Source of the DNA: Owenia fusiformis | Taxonomy: Eukaryota; Annelida; Polychaeta; Sabellida; Oweniidae | Direction: 5' to 3' | Length of the DNA: 64,000 nt | Assembly (NCBI GenBank): GCA_903813345.2 | Contig: CAIIXF020000011.1 | Coordinates: 21,623,754 to 21,687,753, forward strand | Shown here: positions 57,701 through 64,000 of the stretch, one piece after another | Numbering within the stretch: the first letter of the stretch is position 1 | How the letters are laid out: the number at the start of each line of letters is the position of its first letter | Notes under the pieces: model-generated | Told to the model about the DNA's origin: nothing | The model's input: only the letters and a program-made list of their open reading frames with translations | Database searches by the model: none | Position numbers and translations under genes: made by a program

Positions 57701-58904
57701 CTTTTGATTTATTTAGTAGTTTGACTTTATCTTGCAACACTTTGATCTTCTGATCTCTCTCTATTATCTCTTTGGCCTGAAACTGTATCCGTTGTTCTAG
57801 TTGTCCAAGCCTCCCCATCATTACTGTCATGAGCTCTCCATCAGATGGAGCTGGAAGATAATATAGGTATTTTTATTAAACATGCGATAACAGGATGATT
57901 ATAAAGTACAATATGTCGGAAACACCCTATGTTATTATTATTATTAAAGTTAAGCAATAAAATAATAGTGTTTGTACCTGCTGATGTGTGAGTGTTTGGA
58001 ATCTTGGGTAACTCTCCTGGTTTATGCCTTCCACCAGCAAAAGGATCCCTTAGAGTCCCCCTAGACTGGGTCATATTTCCAGTGATTTCATCTAAAAGTT
58101 TGGCTTCTTCAACACTGTAGTCTGGGCTTCGAAATGGCGCAGCTCTGGGTTGGGGACTAAAAATGACAATGACAATGTTCATACAATGAAACATACTGCA
58201 GTGTGATTCATTGGCACAGAAATTTCACCCAATACAATATTAAACTGTGATGTAAAAGGATACATACATGTACATTATTCTGTCAGTAGTGGGTAGGAAA
58301 TTTACATGGCCTTCAATCTTATTTCAGATTTTGTGTTGGGAAAACTGGTATTTTTATCTTTGTCTTTAATGACTCTGCTCTGCAGCACTACCTTGTATTC
58401 CTTTGCACAGCATACTAATCATAAACGAAGTCATTCAGAACCAAACTAAGTACTTCAAACTCCATAAATGGCTACTCATCCCAATTTACCATTTAGGCAA
58501 CCACATCATTAATAATGTTTAAGGTACAAATGATGCTGCCTAGCCTAGGCAGAGAGGCAATACCGCTCATATGGGTAATTGTCAGACACTCAGTGCAGAT
58601 CTTCCTTTGTCTGACAATTACCTAAATGGACGGCATTTATCCCGTGCCAGGACAATAGTCTATAGGCCTAGTCCTGGCACGGGATAAGACGGCATTGTTT
58701 TTCTATGTCCTCTTCTGTCCATTCAAATCAAACATCACGCCTGATGATGCGAAATACAGAGATATTCATTGACTCTTAGTTGTTCACCACTTTCCCTTCA
58801 ATGTTATATAATGATCGTTATATGATTACATAATAAACCTACCCTTGAGGAGGTGTAAACGCCTTCCTACTAGACTTTTTCAAACTTGACAACGGTGAGC
58901 TCAT
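51752..58904 (-). CDS. UBXN11: UBX domain-containing protein 11 (12 coding exons)
   Basis: Exons in order: 58843-58904, 57978-58156, 57701-57850, 57073-57152, 56559-56703, 56218-56286, 55463-55599, 54926-55093, 54191-54380, 53488-53659, 52824-52973, 51752-51884; 544 residues (human 520), with all phases closing. It has a coiled coil at about residues 85-155 (LGQLEQRIQFQAKEIIERDQ), then QFLADYGLVWVG, which I recognise from UBXN11. The SEP domain (about 278-330) reads LYANGIMLFAGPFRPF and CLRDLMEGYFPSELQQKYPD. The UBX domain (about 465-543) has LRIKSETGDRTYVLKMRGTD and ends with PYPRKVFSDN and LLDCGLTPNAALHLKP. UBX proteins bind the AAA ATPase p97/VCP, and UBXN11 (socius) is reported to bind Rnd GTPases. 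p47/UBXN2 also has SEP plus UBX but lacks this coiled-coil plan. A candidate 9-nt microexon lies between exons 3 and 4. Confidence 0.9.
52155..52390. mobile_element. CAGGCCCGTAGCC-family MITE copy with long G tract
   Basis: CGTAGCTAGG followed by a run of about 20 G at the left mirrors CTGGCTACACCCCTG at the right. It is the same general plan as 55681-55879, and lies in the last UBXN11 intron. Confidence 0.6.
53523..53936 (-). repeat. 206-bp tandem duplication including most of UBXN11 exon 10
   Basis: CACTGTTATGTTGTTGGGG starts at 53523 and again at 53729. The left copy holds the working exon up to its acceptor (53660). The right copy (53729-53936) has the matching exon sequence but its acceptor GCAG has become GCGG. 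One extra base (ACATTTGGACGG against ACATTGGACGG) shifts the frame, and no donor was copied. It is a dead exon copy. Confidence 0.9.
54622..54735. mobile_element. Compact MITE with TAGTCTTGC termini and G tract
   Basis: AATAGTCTTGCTTCTCGATT at the left mirrors AAGTCTTGGGGCAAGACTAG at the right, with GTGTACCCTCCTGTACTTC against a run of 14 G and TACAAAG inside. It is a relative of 15949-16085, in a UBXN11 intron. Confidence 0.75.
55681..55879. mobile_element. 199-bp MITE, CAGGCCCGTAGCCAGG termini, 5-bp target duplication
   Basis: CAGGCCCGTAGCCAGGGGGG at the left is mirrored by CCTGGCTACGGGCCTG at the right, and ACTGA flanks both sides (55676-55680 and 55880-55884). Inside, AACCCCCCCTGG blocks repeat. 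Diverged copies lie at 19487, 21966 and 52155. Confidence 0.85.
57407..57415 (-). other. UBXN11: Candidate 9-nt in-frame microexon of UBXN11
   Basis: On the coding strand GACATTTAA lies between GGAGCAG and a strong donor GTGAGT. Between exons 3 and 4 its phase fits exactly: the join would read K-G-H-L-K-N-A-E in place of K-E-N-A-E, adding three residues to the coiled coil. The acceptor's pyrimidine tract is weak. Only phase and splice signals support it. Confidence 0.35.
58550..58690. repeat. Pair of near-perfect hairpins in UBXN11 intron 1
   Basis: GGGTAATTGTCAGACA (58576) pairs with TGTCTGACAATTACC (58610-58624). ATCCCGTGCCAGGAC (58639) pairs with GTCCTGGCACGGGAT (58671-58686). An outer AAATGGACGGCATT / AAGACGGCATT block flanks the second hairpin. 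It probably derives from a foldback element. Confidence 0.7.
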
Positions 58905-61900
58905 TTTGAAAAAGTAAGTTTCTCTTCAATTCATCATTCAGTCTCAGCAGTCTACAAATGGTGTAATCGTCGATTCAGTCTCATGCTAACAAATTTGTAG
59001 ATGCTAGATAATATAGAATAGCAAAATAACTTTGAGATACTGGCATATGAACTGCAAATAAAATAAAATATTTGATTTAAAAATTCTAAAATTTGTTATC
59101 CGGAAGTCACGTGATCAAACAAATATACATCACGAAATAAATGTAAGTATAAGATGGTATCACGAAATACCAGGAGATCTTCAACGTCCACACAGGGTTA
59201 ATTTTTTTTTAACTCTAGCCTTGGTCTCAATGAGTTTAAAGAGGCACTAAAACAAAAACATTACAATCAAGACAAACTGAGCTTTTTTGCATATTGAGTT
59301 TTACCAAATGTTCATGGATCTACTAACCAATGAAGAATTCACAAAATTCCTAGTGCAAATTTTGCGATAGTACTGACAGATCGAATTACTTTGCAGAAAC
59401 TAATTAAATCTGAAATATACCAGGGAAATTCACGTTATCAGATTTGTCCTTAAATTTGTTTATCATGAACCTGATTGGCTACCTGGTTCAAGGCACTTGC
59501 CGGCACATGAGGATTCCACTCGACGGCCGCAGAATCAATTGTCCTCTATTCTGAAATTTGGTTCTGTTGATTATTTAAAGGGGCAATAAGGACTGTAGAG
59601 AAAATAGGAGTTTTTTTTCATTTTTTCTGAGCTATCAAGGCAACATTTGGTTTAAGATCTTCTTTGACATACCTCTTTTCTTAAAATGTATGGATAAATT
59701 ATAAATTTCAGCATTAAGAAGTGTAAATTCAGTTCAAAGCTCCAAAAAAGGGGACTTCCACTTTTATATTTTTAAGATCCACCATGTTTCAAGAGGAATA
59801 TCAGCTAAAATAATGTTATCTAGGGGGTTTCTTTGTAGATAATAAAAATAGATGTTAGTCTTGATGAAATATCCAAACTAAAATATATTTTGACACTGGT
59901 CCATGATCGTTGAATGACCCCTCTGCACTAATTACTGCACCTTTAAGGGATATAGACCAAACAACAGGTGTTATATGTTGTACCCCGAATGACCGAAGGA
60001 AATGAGGAGTTCGAAAGCTTTTGTGCCTAGCCCTAAGGGGTTTATTCGTCGATATAACACCTTATCTGAGGTCTATATTACGATTCGAACATGGAAACTC
60101 ACCAAAATATTTCAAATATTCATTATGGTCCACCATTACTATAGCCCAACGTTATGACTTCACACATTACTCGTATTACCTGGGGTATTGTTGACAAATA
60201 TACCCTGGGAGAGTTTATAGAAGGCGTGAATACAATCATGTTCAAATTCAATATATAGGCAATAATATACCTTTGAGTTGATCTCAAGACTCAGGAGTTC
60301 ATGAAGTAATCTCTAAATTTAATATAAACATGTTAAATTGGAGGTCTTGATTGAAGCATAGAAAAATGGCACTTCATTCATCAAGTACACTGGAATATGA
60401 CAAAAACAAGAAAACTAAATCAAGTTCATATTCAATTTATTTATAAAATTACTGACTCATAAGAACAAAGATGGAAACTACATTACCCAAGTATTATTTA
60501 CAACATCCTTTTCAATTCATCTTCTTTCACTTGCCTCCAGTCTGAATGCAGTGAATTCAGTCACAATATGAATTTCAGAAACCCAAAATTTTCAAAAATA
60601 TCAAAGGTCCAAACTCCAAAATACAATCCAAATACAAAAAAAAATGTTGATAATTTATGAGAGATCTGAAATAATCATTTTTATAATATTTTGTTGTGTA
60701 TTGAAAACAAAAATCAATTTACAGCATATTTTAACAAATGTAATGTGGCAATTATGTTGTACTTTTAAACTGTACACTGGTAGTATACTATACACATTAC
60801 ACTTAGAATATACATATATATTGTACACTTACATGTAGTGTGGTGTACATATAAAATATGTAGATATTTAGAATGTGTCATACATAACTGTAAATAAACT
60901 CTGATGGTGCTGAACGATTCATCCTCCGATCACAGGGCTTCAAAATCCACAATATATTCTTTCTTTTTACCCCCTGCGATAAGCAGTTAGCATTTCCCCG
61001 ATTAAGAACTCGCAATCTGATTGGCTGTCGCAACACTGCGACAGAAATCATGCTTCAAAATTGGTTATAGCAGGGGGAAGAAGGAGGTACGGATTCTGGA
61101 TACCTGCTTAGGAGGATGTGAACGATTATGAGTGAATTTTACTGGAAACCAGTCAATATTTGAAGTTTATGAATTCAGTAAACATTTAACCTGAAATCCT
61201 AGGAGATCACACAATAGGCTTCATGATACAATAAATACAAATAATTTGTTATGACTACATCTACAGTACTGTTTTAACAACAAGTGAATTTCACAAATAA
61301 TACCTTTGAAAAACAGGCTCCAGACAGATGCTGTAGATAGGGTTAATTTGGCGAGTATTTCCACAGGGAATTCTAACTAAATAAAGTAGTTGAACTGTAT
61401 TTTATACCAGTAAATATGGAAGTTATGGCAAATAGTCAACCAAATCAAATAGCGGCCAATATGCAAAAAATGGCAAAATCGCCACATGAAGTAGCGCCAA
61501 ATTAACCAAATCTACAGTATATATCTACAGTATACTGTGCATACAGGTTATGCCATAAAGTAATAATAATATTAAATATGAGTTTACTCAAGCTCTCAAC
61601 ACTAGTTGATGAAGTAAAATTGCTCAAATAGACTAAATGTAACCAAAGAATTTTCCCCAAAGCTCAAAAATAATTTTAAAAAAATCCTGTGAAATGCAAA
61701 AATTGGCCTTCTATCAACCTATACTAGCTCAAATATACAAAACATACAAAGCATTTCTATGAAGCTACAAATTTTCTGATTAACAAGCACACATTTAATG
61801 ACTTTACAGTCGATGGAAAAAATTCAACACACTCCAATTAAACAATAGTACGCCCTCTATCAATTTGGGGAATGAGTCTATTTTATAGAATATTTTTGAA

Positions 61901-62330
61901 ATAACTTAAAGATTCCTAAACTTCTCCTATATTCCCTTAATTGACAGAGGGCCATACTGTCACAAATATTTATCCAAATGAGCCATAGTCTGTATGTGGT
62001 ATAGAAAAGCAGTACTGGTATATCTCCTCCAATTGTTCCAGGTGACATTCTCCATATATATGTGATTCGTTAGTCTACTATTCATTCCATATTTCTCCAT
62101 TTCATACACTAATATTCGGGTATTATTTACACTAGCATTCAAGTCTTTTGTACTTTGGCGATCGACACTTGATTGATTTTTCATTAGACACTTAGAACAT
62201 GAACTTCCAAAGTCTTCATCTTGAAGTTTTTTAATTGAATCCTCCTTATCCTGGAGATTAAAATATGTGTATGCTAAGATTTGTCTTTTCCGGTGTACAT
62301 CCATATTTGTTTTAAACAAGAGTGCTCTCT
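58905..62330. other. Spacer between UBXN11 and eIF1A with several hairpin elements
   Basis: It holds the UBXN11 promoter side and the eIF1A 3' UTR. There are three foldback elements. 59945-60085 has GATATAGACC..GGTGTTATAT mirrored by ATATAACACC..GGTCTATAT. 60917-61125 has TTCATCCTCC..ACCCCCTGC mirrored by GCAGGGGG..GGAGGATG. 61828-61962 has AGTACGCCCTCTATCAATT mirrored by AATTGACAGAGGGCCATACT. I see no gene. The 128-codon frame at 61960-62346 is 3' UTR of eIF1A. Confidence 0.55.
59100..59114. promoter_or_regulatory. Composite ETS / E-box site upstream of UBXN11
   Basis: CCGGAAGTCACGTGA joins an ETS motif (CCGGAAGT) to a palindromic E-box (TCACGTGA), about 200 bp upstream of the UBXN11 start codon. 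This arrangement is common in broadly expressed animal promoters. It is inferred from sequence only. Confidence 0.5.
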
Positions 62331-63892
62331 CTATATCTGAAAACAAACAAAAAAATGTTGGAGATTAGCTACTGACATGACTGAAGATAGTAGTTTCTGG
62401 TCAGATGTAAAGAATGTATGTTCTTGCCTATTTTTTGCTACTATTTCACAGAAAAAATAGAATGTCTAGATGTAATAATTTATTTAGTGTTCAAAACATC
62501 TGAGTTATTTATATTTCTACCTTTCACTTCTACCTCTAGGCTATGTTTATTTTAAAGGACCCAGGAAAAACTACTTTGGCTTATTTTGTCTGTCTTTGTA
62601 TGCAGAATGGAGATCACTATAGTAGCCCATACTTACATCATCAATACCCTCTCCTTCATCATCATCATAATCATCGAAAGTGATGTTATCATCTTCATCT
62701 TCGGGAGCACCAGTGTTCTCATTGATTTTAGCTGAAAACAATTATAAGAACGTTAATTGTTATGATAACCAAAAGATAGATGGCAATGATGCAGACTCAG
62801 ATTGTTCATAATACAAAGAGTCATCTCAAAATATGTGAAAGAAATGAATTATTCCGCAATGATAACTAATATCAAAGACTAGTGACAAAGTTAAGTTAAT
62901 ATTCATATTCTCTTTTATATAAAACAACCTTGGAATAACTTTGAGATCCCCAGAAAAAATTTTGTGAATTATAAAAACAGAATTGAATATTGTGAAAATT
63001 AAATTTGACTATGCTCCCGCCCGTTATAATCATATGTAGTAGTATGCCTAATACACACACTACAGGTATTACTTGCTAGATGATCAGATTAGGTCAGATT
63101 GCACCATGGTATCAAGATAATTTAATTTACCAGGAGATACACTCATTCAAATCTAAGTCACACATTTACCACTTTCTGGTAGTATTCAATGAGGTAGTAA
63201 CACTAATTCAAATCATAGTTACACATGCAAAATATCACCACCTGCCATTTGCTACAGATGCCGACCAAATGTTAGAGATGCCAAATGCTGTTACAGATAC
63301 CGAACACCAACTACAGGTAACAAAAAAGTTGGTGACAATAAAAATATGTCACCACCAGAAGGGGTAACAAATGGACATGTATCTATTTAACTCACTAGTT
63401 TCTGGTAATTCTCCGTATGTTTTTAGATTCCTTGCCTCTTCCACAGTGTATTTTAAGATAACATCTGCCTTTGCATCTTGATAGTCCCTCAATCCTAATA
63501 ATATAATATCTCCAGCATTTATCCAAACCTAAAACGAGAACACAGAATTTTATCTTATCCTTTAAGAAATGTCTCAATATAAATCTCTCCAGTATTTTAA
63601 CCATATAATAATTGATACATTTTTACTTTATCTTATTTATATGGACCTTCAGTGAAATAATGTAAAATAAAACTGTAAGTTCAAATCTTGATCAGAAAGT
63701 TTGTCATGTTGGTTAGTTATGTAGTAATCACATTTTCAAAAAAGAAGACACTGATGCATCGATAAGTTATTTCTTTTATGATGCTTACCTTCTTCCTTAG
63801 TTTTCCTCTAATATGCGCTAATCTTCTGATTCCATCAAAACATAGTGCTTCTAATCTCCCATTTCCTAACATTTTAGTAACTTGGGCATACT
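62331..63892 (-). CDS. EIF1A: Eukaryotic translation initiation factor 1A, 3' part (4 exons visible)
   Basis: Exons are 63789-63892, 63396-63528, 62637-62731 and 62331-62336, the last encoding only Ile and the stop TAG. The first roughly 33 residues lie beyond the window: exon 63892 starts with two bases of a split codon. eIF1A promotes 43S complex assembly, scanning and start-codon choice on the ribosome. [20 protein letters not shown], the RGKLRKK of the OB fold, [18 protein letters not shown] and [17 protein letters not shown] are near-identical to human eIF1A. The C-tail is acidic ([18 protein letters not shown]) and ends IDDI, as in the family. Isolating the last Ile codon and stop in a separate exon is odd but fits phase and splice sites. 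All key OB-fold sequence in view is intact. Confidence 0.95.
63210..63365. repeat. Dispersed GTCACCACC repeat copy in eIF1A intron
   Basis: ATGCAAAATATCACCACCTG, CCATTTGCTACAGATGCCGA, then ATACCGAACACCAACTACAG and AAATATGTCACCACCAG. It ends about 30 bp downstream of the exon at 63396-63528, in the sense of transcription. Confidence 0.65.
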
Positions 63893-64000
63893 CTACAAGA
63901 AAAATACAGATAAGAAACATGAACAGTATGTGATGTAGTACGATATCATTAATTTTGAGAAAATTTAAAAACATATAGTTTTGATTCAAAACCTCCTCTC

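Noticed and set aside
61960-62346. 128-codon minus-strand frame next to eIF1A that begins close to a splice acceptor
   Set aside because: The eIF1A frame enters this exon as ATA TAG and stops; the longer frame is another phase of the 3' UTR with no domain.

Overview
The window looks like nuclear DNA of an animal, most likely a marine invertebrate. The genes are split by GT-AG introns of about 0.3-6 kb, the DNA is AT-rich, and introns and spacers are full of small inverted-repeat elements. The encoded proteins are animal-type: CDK8, SMARCAD1, UBXN11, an ASB-like protein, eIF1A, NDUFB4 and a CPED1-like esterase. The species cannot be fixed from sequence alone; a lophotrochozoan or non-vertebrate deuterostome would fit.

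Layout, left to right. (1) 1-2349, minus: PIF1-like helicase, cut by the window edge. (2) 3236-9845, plus: NDUFB4 in three exons; its first intron holds two large palindromic elements, one carrying a nested TA-flanked MITE. (3) 12662-19074, minus: CDK8/CDK19 in eleven coding exons. (4) 21105-43516, minus: SMARCAD1 in 24 coding exons, about 1046 residues. Its largest intron (about 5.9 kb) carries a two-exon ankyrin/SOCS-box gene on the opposite strand (33860-35878). (5) 44842-50183, minus: a CPED1-like PC-esterase with an N-terminal membrane anchor; its last intron holds a 5'-truncated LINE with a poly(A) tail and a 15-bp target-site duplication. (6) 51752-58904, minus: UBXN11 (coiled coil, SEP, UBX). 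(7) 62331-63892, minus: the 3' part of eIF1A.

Exon boundaries were assigned by reading splice sites and checking phase. The chain closes in frame for NDUFB4, CDK8, SMARCAD1, UBXN11 and eIF1A. It does not close at one junction of the CPED1-like gene (between 48983 and 49357).

The genes are mostly unrelated housekeeping or regulatory genes and show no sign of acting as one system. The most unusual signal is recurrent local tandem duplication that begins or ends at exon edges. A CDK8 splice donor is triplicated, a SMARCAD1 splice acceptor is present about seven times, the SMARCAD1 exon 1 donor is duplicated, a UBXN11 exon is partly duplicated and decayed, and the SMARCAD1 3' UTR is duplicated next to the stop codon. 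Other notable points are a tRNA-like gene inside a TTAA-ended inverted-repeat element, a candidate 9-nt microexon in UBXN11, and a transposon in a CDK8 intron with an internal satellite.
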